This document shows, piece after piece, positions 39,386 to 52,276 of a DNA stretch of 64,000 bases; within the stretch, counting starts at the first letter, position 1; each line of letters begins with the position of its first letter. Position numbers and translations under genes: made by a program. A model generated the notes under the pieces. It ran no database searches, was not told the DNA's origin, and saw only the letters and a list, made by a program, of their open reading frames with translations. The stretch comes from Manihot esculenta (taxonomy: Eukaryota; Streptophyta; Magnoliopsida; Malpighiales; Euphorbiaceae): assembly GCF_001659605.2 (NCBI RefSeq), contig NC_035161.2, forward strand, positions 32,783,691-32,847,690. Direction: 5' to 3'.

Positions 39386-40564
39386 CTCACGCCCTCCTAT
39401 CCCATTTATTTTAATATTATATTATAAATTAAAATATATTTTAGTATCTTAAATTTAGTTTTAAGGTTATATTTTATGACCATTTCAAAAAAAAAGTTTA
39501 TACTTGGTGGTTGCGTGTTCGGTAATTTTGCTGTTTTGTTCACAAGCCTAAAAAAAAAAAAATAAAAATAAAAAAGAATACCAAACCCCATGACATCTAG
39601 AAGGGTAAGAATTCTCATTATTTGACCTTCCATTCTCCAGCGCCCTCACCGTAACGTCCGCTTCATATTTCTAGAATCCCCCCCTAATATTATTTTCTTT
39701 CACTTTATTATATTTTCATTTCTATTAAAATATATTTACTTTTATTTTATATCAACTCAGAATTTCAATCAATACATATAATATTTTTAATATACTGATA
39801 GAAAAAAAAATACCATTATTAGTTATAATTTATAAAAAAATAAAAAAAAATCTACATATATAAGCACAAATAATTTAAATTTTCCACTGTTAATTAATTA
39901 GACAAATATATTTAAAAAATGTCAGTTTCACTACGACTCAATTGTTTTTATTAATATATTATATATTTTTATGATTTTTAAATAATAATATATTTTTTAT
40001 TCATGCAACTTACAGGATTATATTCCTTCATTCCATAATTTTTATTATTTTATTTTTATATATATTAAAAAAATATTTTATTTAAATTTTTAATTATATT
40101 CATCTTAAAAATGTTAATTTAAATTTGATTAAAATTAATTTAAAAAATTACTACAATTATAATAAATAAAAATTAAAATATTTTTATTAAAATTAAAAAT
40201 TTCAACTATAAATATAAAAATTCAAAAATTTGTAATTTTTATAGCCAATAAACCTATTTAAAAAACAAAGAAACATTAGTTTTTTTTTTCAACTTTACTT
40301 TCACATTATCCTGAATGCATTTATTTAAAAAAAAAAATACTATAATGGTATTTTAATCATATTAATATTTCTAGTAATAACTATTTTTTAACTTTTTTTT
40401 AATAATTTAAAATTATAATTGTTTCAAAAGGAAAGTTGACATAAAGATTATAATATTATTAAAATAACAATAGAATTCCATCTCACCGGACCCACAGTCT
40501 TAGAAGTCGTACAGTGGTACTGGTGGAGAATGGAATAAAAAATGAATGGGGCGCATTCTGCAGA
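39386..40564. other. AT-rich intergenic DNA
   Basis: Very AT-rich with homopolymer runs from 39400 to 40440, then more balanced sequence that belongs to the SEC14-like promoter. No gene seen. Confidence 0.6.
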
Positions 40565-40570
40565 CACGTG
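40565..40570 (+). promoter_or_regulatory. G-box CACGTG
   Basis: ACACGTGA about 85 bp upstream of the TATA box of the SEC14-like gene. A candidate bZIP/bHLH site. Confidence 0.4.
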
Positions 40571-40649
40571 AAGGTCCTACCTGACCAGACCACTGAGGGT
40601 GGACGCGTCCACTAACCCGCTCAGACAAATCGGTAGATTCTATTCCCTG

Positions 40650-40656
40650 TATAAAC
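40650..40656 (+). promoter_or_regulatory. TATA box of the SEC14-like gene
   Basis: TATAAAC followed about 30 bp later by a C/T-rich leader with a CT repeat (about 40756-40770). It fits transcription start near 40680. Confidence 0.55.
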
Positions 40657-41959
40657 GCCAAACGCCCCCAACACTCTCAATGTTAACGCCCTCCTGGTCC
40701 TCCTCCTTCACATCCTTCTTCGTCTTCTTCATGCCACTGTTTTTCTAAGGACATTCTCTCTCTCTCTCTACCAATTTTCTATAGTTTTTAATTATTACTC
40801 AAAGCTCCCTTCTCTCAGCTTCTTCAGGTTTGTTTGTTTGTTAGTTATCATTTGTTTCTTTACCGATCATCAGTCTTGTAACTCTGAAATTGATAAAATC
40901 ATTGTTTGTGCGACTTTTGTTGTCTCTGAAATTGGAGAAGGATCGTCAGGCTTAATTGCCTTTCTTTTCCGTATTTTTATTTATGTTTTTTTTAGCTGAT
41001 TTGAAAAGCTTGATGGGCTTTTTTAGATCTGCTGAATTATTTATTTGGTGGGTCCTTCAGATTGTGGTATTGTTCGATGTACTTTTGGGATGTACACTTG
41101 AGTTTGATGATTCTTATGAGTAGCTGTATTCATTGTCAGATATAATTCCCAGGACTGGTGTAGCTATTGATGGATTCAGATATTATTAATTTTGATGAGA
41201 AATCTGTGTCTTAATGTTGATTATTAATCTTAGAAACCAGAGTTCTAGGATTGCTTGGATTTGGTCAACCATTCTGTGGGCTTAGTTATCGGCATTTGAT
41301 GTTCATATAGCTTTATTTTCTATGTTGATTCTGCTGATGATTGATGGAATAGATCATACCACTGTCATTATTATCAGAAATTCTCTCTCTCTCTTCTCCT
41401 TACACCATGGTAAAATGAGGGGAAGGAAAATAACTTTATTTTCTATTCAATTTTTTGGTTTTCTTCCAATTTTTCCTCTGAATATTCAAACAAACCGATA
41501 AAGTTAATTTTCTTATTTTTTCCTCCTACCCAAACATACAATTAGTTTTGGGTTTTATGAGATGTGGGGTTGGTGGGGAAAGCCTGTCTGGGGAGCAAGA
41601 GGTTGACTTTAATGAGTTTTTGTCACCTACTGGATTGTCTATGGTAGATTAGAATCCACAGTTTATCATCTTTTCATGGGAAGATTTGATCCTGTTTTCG
41701 TGTAAGATTAAATTCACACTTGGTCACTTTTGGTGTGAATATACTGCAGAGTGTTCATTTCTAAATGTTGGTTCCCTCTCTGTTTCTCTTTCTCTTGATT
41801 TTGCAATGCTCTTATGTATGATTGATTGGTTTCTCCTTTGTTAGATAAAACCCACCATCTTAATTTACAGCGCCAACGAAAAAAAAAAATCGCTTTAGTG
41901 TCAGCAATTTTTTTTAATGATTATTACTGGCTACAGGTTGACTTCCATTGACAGTCAAC

Positions 41960-43935
41960 ATGTTTCTTTGGAGAAAGCACTCGCAGAATCATCACGAGAA
42001 TGATGCTGCACAACAAGATGCTAAGGTATAACAAATATGTACGGACATCTGTAATCTCTTCTATTCTCCCTATATTTGTTTTTGGTCCATTTACATTTTA
42101 CTAGCAAACATCTTTGATAGTTATCATGGTTCCCACTTATTATCTACTATGAGTTGCTTACACCTCGTGATCAAATGTTGATTTGTTGCTGTGAAATTGA
42201 GTTTATAAATTCAATTAACATTTTGCAAGAATATTTTGAGAACAAAAGTTAACTCTCATATTGGTGTAGCATTGATTGATATGATGTATGAATTTCGCTT
42301 GACATATGATTTAAGGGATTGGAAGTAGAGAAATATCAATATCACTTGAACAAAATAAGATAGAAAAAAATTCAATAAGGGCTCTGAATCTGTTTTGTGT
42401 GCTTTCTTTTTTCCTATGAGCAGGTCAGTGAACTCAGGGCAGCTCTTGGACCTTTATCTGGAAGTAGTTTGAAGTATTGTACTGATGCCTGCCTGAGGAG
42501 ATATCTGGAAGCTCGAAACTGGAATGTTGACAAGGCACATAAAATGTTAGAAGAGACACTCAAGTGGAGGGCATCTTATAAGCCTGAAGAAATCCGCTGG
42601 GTATGTGATATGTATTATTTCCTACATGTCTTCTTTACTTTGATGTTCTATATGATAGGCATCTGATGTATTCTATATATTGTTCAGCTTTACATAACTT
42701 TTTCCTTCCACTTTGATCATAATCATTCACTTACAACATACACATGTCGTATGTCCAGCATGAAATATCACATGAAGGTGAAACAGGTAAAGTCTTCAGA
42801 GCAAATTTTCATGATCGATATGGGAGGACTGTGCTCATAATGAGGCCAGGGATGCAGGTTTGAACCATTTTTTTATTGCTATTTTTATCATTATTCCCCT
42901 TAACCTCTGAAGGATATGAAAAATCAAGTATACTAAATGAATACCTTTTATGTTATACTTGGCAGAACACATCATGTGCAGAAGACAATATCCGCCATTT
43001 GGTCTATCTTATTGAGAATAGCATCCTTAACCTAGCAGAGGGTCAAGAACAAATGGCTTGGTTAATAGACTTCACTGGATTATCTTTGAGCAACAGTATC
43101 TCAGTTAGAACAGCTCGTGATATCATTAACATTTTACAGAATCACTATCCTGAAAGGCTTGCTATAGCATTTCTCTATAATCCACCAAGAATTTTTGAGG
43201 CATTCTATAAGGTTTGGTGATCTTGTCCTTTCTGTTCATTTTGGTCTATGATATTAGCTGAATGCTTATTGATTTTCAGACAACTGATCGAGTGATTGCT
43301 ATGTTTGTACAGATGTGTTAGATAATTTTTGTTTGGGCTTGGGAAATACCCAATTTAAAAGTCAGAAGTAGTTTCATATTTTAGTGTGCCAGTCCGTTTG
43401 CCTAGATCATTAAAATGGGGAAAAGCTTCATATTTTTTGCATCAAGTGTTCAGGATTAGCTATTGTAGTTGCCTTTTATAACTGGTGTAAGCTATGAGAT
43501 AGCACAGTATAAAAGATGTTAGTCTTTGGTTCGTTTCCTTAAGCTACAATATGCATATAAATTGGTGCATTTATGTTAATAATATTTAGCACCTTAATCT
43601 CTTATATGATTGAACTTTTACTTCCATTTTTATAGGCTGTCAAGTACTTCCTAGATCCAAAAACTTCCCAGAAGGTGAAATTTGTTTATCCAAAGGATAA
43701 AGATAGTGTAGAGCTCATGGGGTCTTTCTTTGATATTGATAATCTTCCCGGTGAGTTTGGGGGAAAAGCCACGATGAAGTACGACCATGAGGAGTTCTCA
43801 CAGTTGATGGCCCAGGATGATGTAAAAACAGCCAAGTACTGGGGATTTGATGAGAAGCCAACTCACATTGCTAGTGGCCGTTTGGGGGCTCAGGTGGCTC
43901 CGGAGCCAACACCTCTTGCACCACCAGCTAGTTAA
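41960..43935 (+). CDS. SEC14-like (CRAL-TRIO) phosphatidylinositol/lipid-transfer protein
   Basis: Five coding exons, 41960-42025, 42424-42600, 42759-42857, 42966-43211 and 43636-43935, give 295 residues without interruption. A 5' UTR intron (donor at 40828, acceptor at 41936) separates the leader from the start codon. Residues 22-80 form the CRAL-TRIO N-terminal helices (CLRRYLEARNWNVDKAHKML, KWRASYKPEEIRW). From about 95 to 250 comes the lipid-binding domain (VFRANFHDRYGRTVLIMRPG, WLIDFTGLSLSNSISVRTAR, HYPERLAIAFLYNPP, and a closing gate-like LPGEFGG). The C-terminus is Pro-rich. Short single-domain plant members like this are thought to move phosphoinositides or related lipids between membranes. 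The ligand is not predictable. From memory the nearest Arabidopsis genes are At4g36640 and At1g75170. Confidence 0.94.
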
Positions 43936-44961
43936 TTTACTTGTATAAAACACAAAAGCATGACAGTGAAGCCTGGATTAGATCAACTTGTAGAGACTTA
44001 ATAACTGAGTTTGCTGAGGAACTGAAAATCATAATGAGGTTCAGATGAAAAGAGATTAATCTTATAATAATTATTGCACGCTGCTAACTATGAGATAGAA
44101 CACGAGGCAGTTTCTGCCGCTTCCTCTTCAAATTGTCTGAGTAGAAAAAAAATACATTTATGTGCTATCCTTATATCCTCAGCATCCTTGCCCTGCAATT
44201 TATACGAACAGAAAAATAGATTAACTTGATTTATGTACTCTTTCTTCCATTTATGTTTAGATGCTGCAATTTTGAACTGCTTGCTGCTCCATGCTGTGTA
44301 ATTTTACAGCATGTCTAGAAATGATTTTTTTGGTTTAAAAGGCGAAAATGCTACTGTACTTTTAATTAAAATATTTTTCTTCTTTTTCCAAACTTGATTG
44401 AGCTAGCCTTAACTTTTATATGTGATATATATTTGTAAGTTTAGGAGCTTTTGTTCGCTATTTTCGTTATATTTATCTTTCCTCCAGTTTACCGCATCCC
44501 TAACGAATAGAAATGAAAACTTGACCTTTATTATTGCTTTCTCATAAGAAAAGCAATGGGCAGAGAACTAAGAATGCATCAAGCCTGTGCTGTTGATCCT
44601 TAACTCACAGAAATTGCCCTTGTAGGAGATTCACTTGCCCAAAAAACAATAGAAATCAACAAGGGGAAAAAGACCTAAAAGGAAAAAAGAAATTCAACAG
44701 GTTTCATCTCAGGCATGAGAGTAAAGTTCCAATTGAAACGATATGAGCCACACGTTACTGGAAAATGTACACTACACAGGATGCATTACGTTGTATCCCA
44801 TGTTTTCATTCTTGTGACTGCTAAAGCATCTGTGAGAATTAGCAAATATTCATACCAACATAGGATAAATTGAATTCGTCAGATCAATTTTATGTATCAA
44901 GTCATTTGCTGCATTACTTAAATTCTATGTACAGCTGCTAAAGGTAAGTGAATATGATTTA
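43936..44961. other. Convergent intergenic region
   Basis: 3' UTRs of the SEC14-like gene (+) and the AE7-like gene (-), ending tail to tail. No other feature seen. Confidence 0.6.
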
Positions 44962-46497
44962 TCAAAGTTCACTGGAGTAAAGACACTCATCCACAAGTTG
45001 GCGCAGATTCGGGTTCTCTAGAGCAGCAGCTACTCTTTCTTTATCATTTAACTGCTTATTCACTGTAAAAGGACCAATGGCGAAATGGTGTTAGGGGTAG
45101 AAGATGCAAGAGAGAAGAACATAGATGCATAAACATCAAGGTTGAGATGTGTTAATGAATGAGTAAGAACATGCTCAAGTGTGATAACTGGACCAGTTAA
45201 TAGATTAAAGATATGTGCCTACTAGAGTGAAGGCAACATAAATGGACAAGGTAGTAAAACAAAAAGCACCAAAATTAATGCCAAGTTTAACTTCACCTGA
45301 TTCTTCATCAGCATGAGATCCTGGAGAAACTTTAATATCGACCTGTGAAAAAAGCACCATCAGACTTATGAATACTGAATATCAGAAATACATTTTTATC
45401 CCCAAGTTTTATTCCAAATATGCGGAGATGCCTATGGGTACAAAATCATGAAACAAATTTGCAGGGTAAATTTGTTTAGGCATATCATTGGATGAAAAGC
45501 ACTCGTTTGCTGCAAAAATCCAACAATGACCTGAAAAAAAATTTCCCAGTTCCATCCATATTGATCCAATTCATTGGTTGCTGTAATTTTTGCAAGTAAG
45601 TTCATGTGAAAAATCAATTGCATATGAACTATGAAATGAATGGAGAAATTGTTCAGCAACTTAGACAGAGAACTATCAGGAAGAACAAATTTAAACAAGT
45701 CATTCCACAAACCAGAGATAGAGTACCAATAATCACAACACAAACAAGAGCACAGAGATAGATATATATCAAAATTTAGCAATTAACAGCAACGCTGACC
45801 TTGTAATGAGGAGGGAAACATTCTTGTAATTTTACTCTAAGACAAAGGCCAATGACTGTTGCCATGCTGCAATGTTGGATGGTAGGAGTAAAAGTAATCC
45901 TAAAACACACAAACAATTCACCAACTTAGTGGGTTTAATTTAAAGCCCTTCCATATCTTTCTCTTCAAATTAAAGCAAAAAAAAAGGGTTTTGTGAGTTC
46001 AAATTTTCAGAATGGAACTGACAAACTTCAGTTTAATGGTAATTTGAGGTCTAACATGCAACAATACTGAAAAAAAAAATAGAAATATGAGTACAAAAAA
46101 TTACTCACAAAATACGGCCGAGCTTGTCATCAACGGTGATTGATTCTTCTGAGAGAACACTGAGCTGTTCCAGTGAATATGGGTGCTCTGGATCTCTTAT
46201 ATCCCTTACAAAATTTGCAGTTCCAGTCAAAGATCACTTCTTTTTATTCAAAAACAAAAACCCAACAAAAGAAGAAAAGCTTAAAGAGAATACTACTGAT
46301 CACTGAACTAACTGAGTCGATTACAATTAAAATTCCCAAAAGAAAAAAAAAATTGAAGAAAGTGGATAATAAAAAGAAAGGATATCATAGATATCGAGTG
46401 GATCCACAGCATCGTCACAGTGAAGATCTTCGGAGCGGACGACCCTTTCCTTCTTAGCGTGAACCACGGGATTCGCATTGATGAGGCCCAGAGTCAT
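44962..46497 (-). CDS. AE7/MIP18-family protein (AE7-like), cytosolic Fe-S cluster assembly
   Basis: Five exons on the minus strand, 46386-46497, 46109-46214, 45800-45899, 45297-45342 and 44962-45062, give 154 residues, the usual length of the family. It begins [20 protein letters not shown]. The MIP18 (DUF59) core reads [20 protein letters not shown], then [20 protein letters not shown] with the conserved Cys, then [10 protein letters not shown]. It ends with [20 protein letters not shown] and [11 protein letters not shown]7 proteins act in the late targeting complex that hands Fe-S clusters to cytosolic and nuclear apoproteins; the AE7-like branch is less studied. Introns 2-4 are GT-AG. Intron 1 (46215-46385) is not: it starts ATATCCTTTC and appears to be U12-type. 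The gene is otherwise intact. Confidence 0.9.
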
Positions 46498-47283
46498 TTC
46501 TGTAGCTCTTGAATATTCTTCTCTGTTGCTTTTTTGGCCTCCTTGTCCTGTGTTGATATTTTATTTCATTTCCTTTCCTTTCCTTCCCTTTCCCTGCTAG
46601 AAAATAGCTTTTAATCATAGCGGGCCTTGGTCGGTGATTAATGGTTTGGTGTAGACGATAGCTTTACGGCAGTCCGCAGCTGATTGGTACGATAACGTGG
46701 ATTTTTTTGGTGTAATGTTCATTTTCACTAGCGGGAGAAGCTCCAACTCTATTTATTGGGTCGAATTGATTGTGAGACAGATTTTAAATTCTATCTCAAA
46801 TCATTGAAGCGCCGCAACCCCATCTATCTTAGGACATTAGTGCTATTGTACAACTGCATTCTCAGATAATATATGTTTCTTTCAACTCCGTCTCTCCATA
46901 TGTTAATACTGTTAAGTCTTATTCTCACCATTATTTTTTATCATTATAAAAAATTATTTTGTGATTTAATATTTTTTTAAATAAATTTTTATAATTTAAA
47001 ATGTAAAATTTTATTTAAAAATATATTAAACTATATACTAATTTTTTATTGCATAATCTTATCTAAATTTTGTATATATTTTTTAAACAGATCCCCTAAT
47101 TCTTTAACATTTCAATTACATATGAAAAAAATATTTTTATTTAAAAAAAACATTTTTTATTTCTCCAATAGAAGTTAAATTTCGCGAAATAAATGAAACT
47201 TAAATTTAAATTAAAAAAATCACTTGCAGGCCCCAGCACCGTAACTGCGCAGATAACTTTCTGTTCGCCACAAGGAACATAAC
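46498..47283. other. Intergenic region between AE7-like and the VPS39 pseudogene
   Basis: Contains the AE7-like promoter (divergent) and an AT-rich segment 46900-47215. No gene seen. Confidence 0.55.
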
Positions 47284-50200
47284 ATGGTTACGGTGCGCCG
47301 TGCCCTCGATTCCTTCGATCTCCTACGAAATTGATGCCGTCGAATCCTACGGCTCAAAGCTCTTTGTCGATTGCCGCGATGGAGCCCCTCGAATATGCGG
47401 TCCCGAACCTTCATGGTCCGACCCATCTTCACCCTCAGATTACCGTCGCCTATATCAAGAGCTGAGAAAGGAAACTTATGCTCTGGAGAGAACTATTGCT
47501 GGGTTTTCAAAGAAGCCTCTCTTGTCGATGGAGCTATTGGCATCCATGATCTCTATCTGAATCAATCGCCTTCGATATATTTCGCAATTTGAAGACTTTA
47601 GCAGTCATCAGCAAGGCTAAAGGCACCAATGTCTACTCATGGGAAGACAGAAGAGGCTTTTTGTGCTTCGCTAGGCAAAAGCGAGGCTTTTTGGGCATAT
47701 GCATAAAGATGAAATTAGCTTTTGAATTGTGCTTGGTTCCTTGCATTACAGCGCACTTTAGTTACATGTCAGGAAGCACTGCATCTACCGTGTCAAATTA
47801 TGTTTGGAATCAAACGAACAAGTAAATTCATTTCATTTCCAAATGATTTCTACTATAAAATTCATTTGTGTATATCAATTGTACAACAAATGCAAATTAA
47901 GTCTATTAAGAGTTCATATTGTAATTGAATTTTTATGTTTGGTCCATACACTAGGGTCTAGAATTTTAATCAGCAGAGAAAGAGAGATTAATAAACAGAG
48001 AACCTAATCCAATCACCATATAATATGAGTGGTGGAGAAAATCATTTCAAAATATTATAGAATTTGTCTTAAGAATGGTGAGTTTTGCAAATTTTAAATG
48101 TTGAATTATAAATGACAAAGAAAACATTTAAAAGTTGTATAGCTAGTTTTTAAGTGCCCCGTGCAATTAATTCATGTCCCTCTTACATGAATTTTGAAGA
48201 GTTATCTAAGAGTGGCTGAGTTGGAATCTTGGCATGCAATTCTATGAGTTCAGAACATTTTTCTTGCTCTTATTGCTATGTTTCCAAAGAACTGGAAATC
48301 TGTTACATAAAGCACTCTCAATATACTTCACTTATAGCTATTAATGATATGGAAGGTCTATAGTTTGTTTCTTGCAATGAATGAAATGAATATTATGATT
48401 GATATTACAGGTTTGGAATGTCTTCATAAGAAGAACTACTAGATGTACAGGTTTTAGAATTTGGCGGCCCCAGTCTGCCCACTTTGTTAATGTCTTTCAT
48501 TTTCCAAAAACATGCAACCAAAAAAATGAATGTCTTTTTTGGTGCTGGCTTAGGAGAACATTGGGGTCTTCATGGACCCAAGTGGCAAGCTTCTTCAAAA
48601 GAAAGGATTTGTTGGTCGGTAGCCCCTTCTGTCGTTGTCATTCAGAAACCGTATACAGTAGCTCTGCTTCCAAGACGTGTTGAGGTAGCTTAATCAATTG
48701 GTACTTGTGATTTTATTTTCTTACTTTCTGGGTTTTTTTTTTCTCACCGTGAAGCTGTCCAACACAAACTATTGAGCTTTTTTTGTCTGGGAATATCCCT
48801 GCAGATTTGGTCAACTCTTATTTGAAGCAGCATGCTCCAAGCATGCATGGCAGGTATTTAGAACTTATGCTTGCAATCAATGAAAATGGATTCTCTGGCG
48901 ACGTGCAGAATGAAATGGTGAAGATTTCTTACTTTTAGCGCTACAATTTTCATAATTTTATAACTCTAACTGACTTGGCAAAACCGATGGTGCTGCTAGA
49001 CTTGCATGACCACTGTTGCTGCAGTTAATTTTGATAAATGATTAGATGTAGTTATATATCCTATGTGTGGGAGGTACAAATCTATCTTTGGAAGTACTTA
49101 GTGGCACACTGACTTGAGTGCTCAGCAACGGGATGAGAAGACTTATTCCCCCAACGAGGAAAAAAATTATTGTCTGCTTTAGAGAGCATCTCAGGGTATA
49201 AACCAGAGGCTTTGTTGAAATGGCTTTCAGCAGATGCATTATATGAAGAGCGTGCAATTTTATTGTGAAAAATGAACCAATATTAGCTTGCCTTGTCTCC
49301 TTACGTTCATAAGGTACTTTTTGGTGTAAATTAATCTGTTCAAGTGAGATCATTAATGCGTGATATCACTCACAAGGGAACGTCATTTAAGGTTTGCCTT
49401 TTATATGGAAATTTGGCTTATCCCTGGCTAGGCATGAGGCCTGTCCAGGTTTGATCAGCTCCTGGATTTGACCAGATCTATATTGAACCTGATCGAAACC
49501 AGATTTTTCACTTTGAAAGAAGATTAAAAAATGTTGACTGTTGGATTTGACCAAACTTGGATTGAACTAGACGAACAAACTCTATAGGGACTGAAACTAA
49601 ACCATAACCAGGGCCAGAACCAAGAGATACCCTTTGGTTAGGTCCCAGGTCCCAACCGTTCAAACTGGAACAGTGGGTCTGGTTCTGGTTCTAGTTTTTG
49701 GTTCCAGCATGGAACTGGAAATTGTCCTTGTGTAATCCCTGGAAAAAGCAAATGGCAAGGTGGAGATAGAAAAGCCTTCAATTCTTTAATCAAAATTATT
49801 TTAACTGTTTGTTTTGAGTGTATTTATCAGTAGGTTTCTTCTGTGCTGTCATTTTCTTGTTTTGATAATCTATCTCTTTTGATTCTTTTTTCTCTTTTTC
49901 TAAAATTTCTGCTAGTTGAAAAAGGCTCTTTTGACCTTTACTGCTTCATGTTCCTGAACTTGCATTGACCTATTGTGATAAGTTTGTGAGTATGCATCTC
50001 ATCTATCACTTGAAAACCTTCTGGCAATGTTTACCTTACTTTTCTGCAAATTTATCTGAATCCCTGGAAGACGATCAATAACTTTGAAATGCGAATTACA
50101 AATATAGTGTCTTCTCAGAGTACAAGTATTCCAAAGGTTGGTTCTGGTAGATCAGTTAAAGCAATAGGAGGTGGAGCAGAGAAAATTGCTGCAATAGAGG

Positions 50201-50412
50201 GTGCAGAGGACATGCGTTTTAGTCTTAATAGAGTTGACAATAGTAGAAGTGATGGTGATGCAGATGAATTTACTGAGGAAGGTGGTTCAGTGATAATGCT
50301 TGATGAGGTCCTTGACCTTTTGAGCAGAATGTGGAGCTCAGGCACTCAAATGAGGAAACATGATTGCAGGTATTTAGATACCAACGAAGGACTAACAGAC
50401 TCGAACTATTAA
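47284..50412 (+). pseudogene. VPS39: Broken copy of VPS39 (HOPS/CORVET tethering subunit)
   Basis: Fragments appear in the correct order but in different frames and with large gaps. The amino-terminal CNH-type part is 47284-47690 (AVESYGSKLFVDCRDGAPRI, then ELRKETYALERTIAGFSKKP, then TNVYSWEDRRGFLCFARQKR), with a stop at about 47331, a frameshift and a short deletion. Next come KERICWSVAPSVVVIQKPYT and VALLPRRVE at 48590-48690, DLVNSYLKQHAPSMHGRYLE and LMLAINENGFSGDVQNEM at 48800-48920, and MLDEVLDLLSRMW at 50297-50335. The intact protein is near 1000 residues; most of the middle and the C-terminal ring-like end are missing. Intron-like sequence persists, so it arose by segmental duplication or local decay, not retroposition. 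VPS39 tethers vesicles to the vacuole. Its neighbour in Arabidopsis (At4g36630, recalled) is the SEC14-like gene, as here. Confidence 0.82.
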
Positions 50413-51454
50413 TTACCCTACTCTATCTGATATTTTGTCATCTATATTAACCAGATTGATGAAGCATCTTCGGGTGTACAGTTTGGTTTAACTGGTTATA
50501 TCATCGTGGTTGTGCCTTCATCCAGTTAGGCCACTTCCTTTCTGATATTTGAAGTCAAAATTTATTTTACTATTTCTACATTGTATTTCTTCAAATGGAT
50601 GGGAAAAAGTTCCTTTCTCTCATTTCCTTTTGGTTTTATATCATGCAATTTATCATCCATTCTTTAAATTTGAATTTCTGGGCATCAGAAGGTTAACTAT
50701 AACTTTGTAGAATTTGCTTGGACTTCTTCTCAGAAAATGTAGCAAAGCATACCAGAATCTCCTGGTTATAAAGAGTTGAGGCATATAGTATTTTGCTTGT
50801 GTGATATTTCGCCCATGATTTGTATTGATTCAGCCAATAGAGTTTTCAGTGTGCTTGTTTTACTTGCAAAGTCCCTTCTTTTAAGCTTGCTTAATGATGG
50901 TGTTCAATAGAGTGCTGCATTGTATTAAAATAAAATAAAAAAAGCAAAAATGTACAGGAAATGTTCATTGTTAAGTAATTAGGTAGTCTTTATATTCAAT
51001 TGCTCAATTGTGTATTATGACACTATGCATTTTTTTAATTTATAAGTTTGCTGCTTTGTCAGATAATTTTTCGTACAGCTAGCTTGCCATTTCTATCATT
51101 TTTCTGCAAGTAATTTATACATTCTATTACGTCTACCTTTCCAAACAAATGACTGTGAAATAGGTGGGAGATGAATTGTACAGCCAAAGGAAAAAACAGT
51201 AGTGTAGATCACCAATGATAGAATGTGCTCTCTTTGCAACAAGAAAATCGGAACAGAGTGTTTTTGTAGTCTGTCCAAATGGGAAAAAAAATAGTTTGAT
51301 TTATAGTTGTATGTCAATTAGACAATTGCAGGTTGTGAAAATTTTCCATCCTTGATACTTGATGGATCTACAATTGTGCTTGAACTAAAGACCTGACTAA
51401 AATTTGTGGAGGTACTTCCTTCATTGATGATGACTGCTTGTTTACCAGCCCAGC

Positions 51455-52276
51455 CTACAACTTTTGACCCTTGCGAACAAAACTGTAAACCGCAACACCA
51501 ATTCTTGACCCATCGCACGGACTGTCCTTGTGAATAGCCTCAACATCAAACCATTTCCTTGCCCTCCTGAAGAACACAGAATCCTTCTTCCACCTCCTCA
51601 AATGACCCATAACAAACACTTTCTTCTTCTCCTCCTCTTCGCCCAAGCCCATTAGCACACGCAGCGTATAGAGCAGAGGCTCGAATAGATGATCATGGTA
51701 AACAACATCGGATGCCAGTATCAAATCAAAATCCTTCCCTATAATCTCCACGTCACCATCACCATCCTCTCCCCACCTGAGCGGCGCCACCTTGACGCTC
51801 CCTCCATGAAGAGCCACAGTGTTGGCATTGGCGTCGACGTTGAATTGGAGGTTAGGAATGACGTTAGGTAGGTCAGTAACCGTAACATTAGCACCGAGAG
51901 TGATGGCTGCTGCAATTCCGGCAAGGCCAGTGCCGGAGCCGAGTTCGAGTACATTGAGAGGGCGGGTATTGGATGATAAGGCAGCAAGGATAGGAGAAAG
52001 TTGACTGGTGGCGGAATGGGAGCTATGGTGGTCGAGAAGAGTGAGGAGAGTGGTAGCTGCGGGCCAGAGCTGGAAGGATAGGCCTTGGGAGGGGAGCTGC
52101 CTGATGAGTACGGTGGAGTCGATAGAAGAGATATGATGGTGGTGGTGCAGCTGTTGATTGGCTGCGCCGTCTACCGGCATATTAAGTGCGTTGTCATGAT
52201 CTTGTGGTAGAAGTAGAGTGGAGATTGGATCTATCTCTTGTAGATCGTCTTCCTGCTGCTCTTCAGTAGATGCCAT
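51455..52276 (-). CDS. Class-I methyltransferase, family 16 (METTL21-like, putative protein lysine methyltransferase)
   Basis: Intronless, 273 residues. The acidic N-terminus with a His run (44-48) precedes a seven-beta-strand methyltransferase domain. SAM-binding motif I is VLELGSGTGLAG (109-120), the acidic loop VTDLPNV is 134-140, the WG of motif II-type RWG is 167-169, and the catalytic-face DLILASDVVYHDHLFEPLL is 184-202. WPAA (71-74) is the family's upstream W. Members of the METTL21 group methylate lysines of chaperones and elongation factors; the substrate here is unknown. The closest Arabidopsis gene as I recall it is At1g73320. The stop is followed by a short 3' region to about 51318. 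No defects seen. Confidence 0.92.
   Translation of the reverse strand: MASTEEQQEDDLQEIDPISTLLLPQDHDNALNMPVDGAANQQLHHHHHISSIDSTVLIRQLPSQGLSFQLWPAATTLLTLLDHHSSHSATSQLSPILAALSSNTRPLNVLELGSGTGLAGIAAAITLGANVTVTDLPNVIPNLQFNVDANANTVALHGGSVKVAPLRWGEDGDGDVEIIGKDFDLILASDVVYHDHLFEPLLYTLRVLMGLGEEEEKKKVFVMGHLRRWKKDSVFFRRARKWFDVEAIHKDSPCDGSRIGVAVYSFVRKGQKL

Noticed and set aside
45432..45782. 116-codon minus ORF inside an AE7-like intron
   Set aside because: Lies between exons 3 and 4, low-complexity hydrophobic, and the flanking exons splice over it.
46201..46220. A standard GT-AG reading of AE7-like intron 1
   Set aside because: Using the AG in TTTGTAAG gives an immediate stop, and no GT donor near 46386 keeps the frame.
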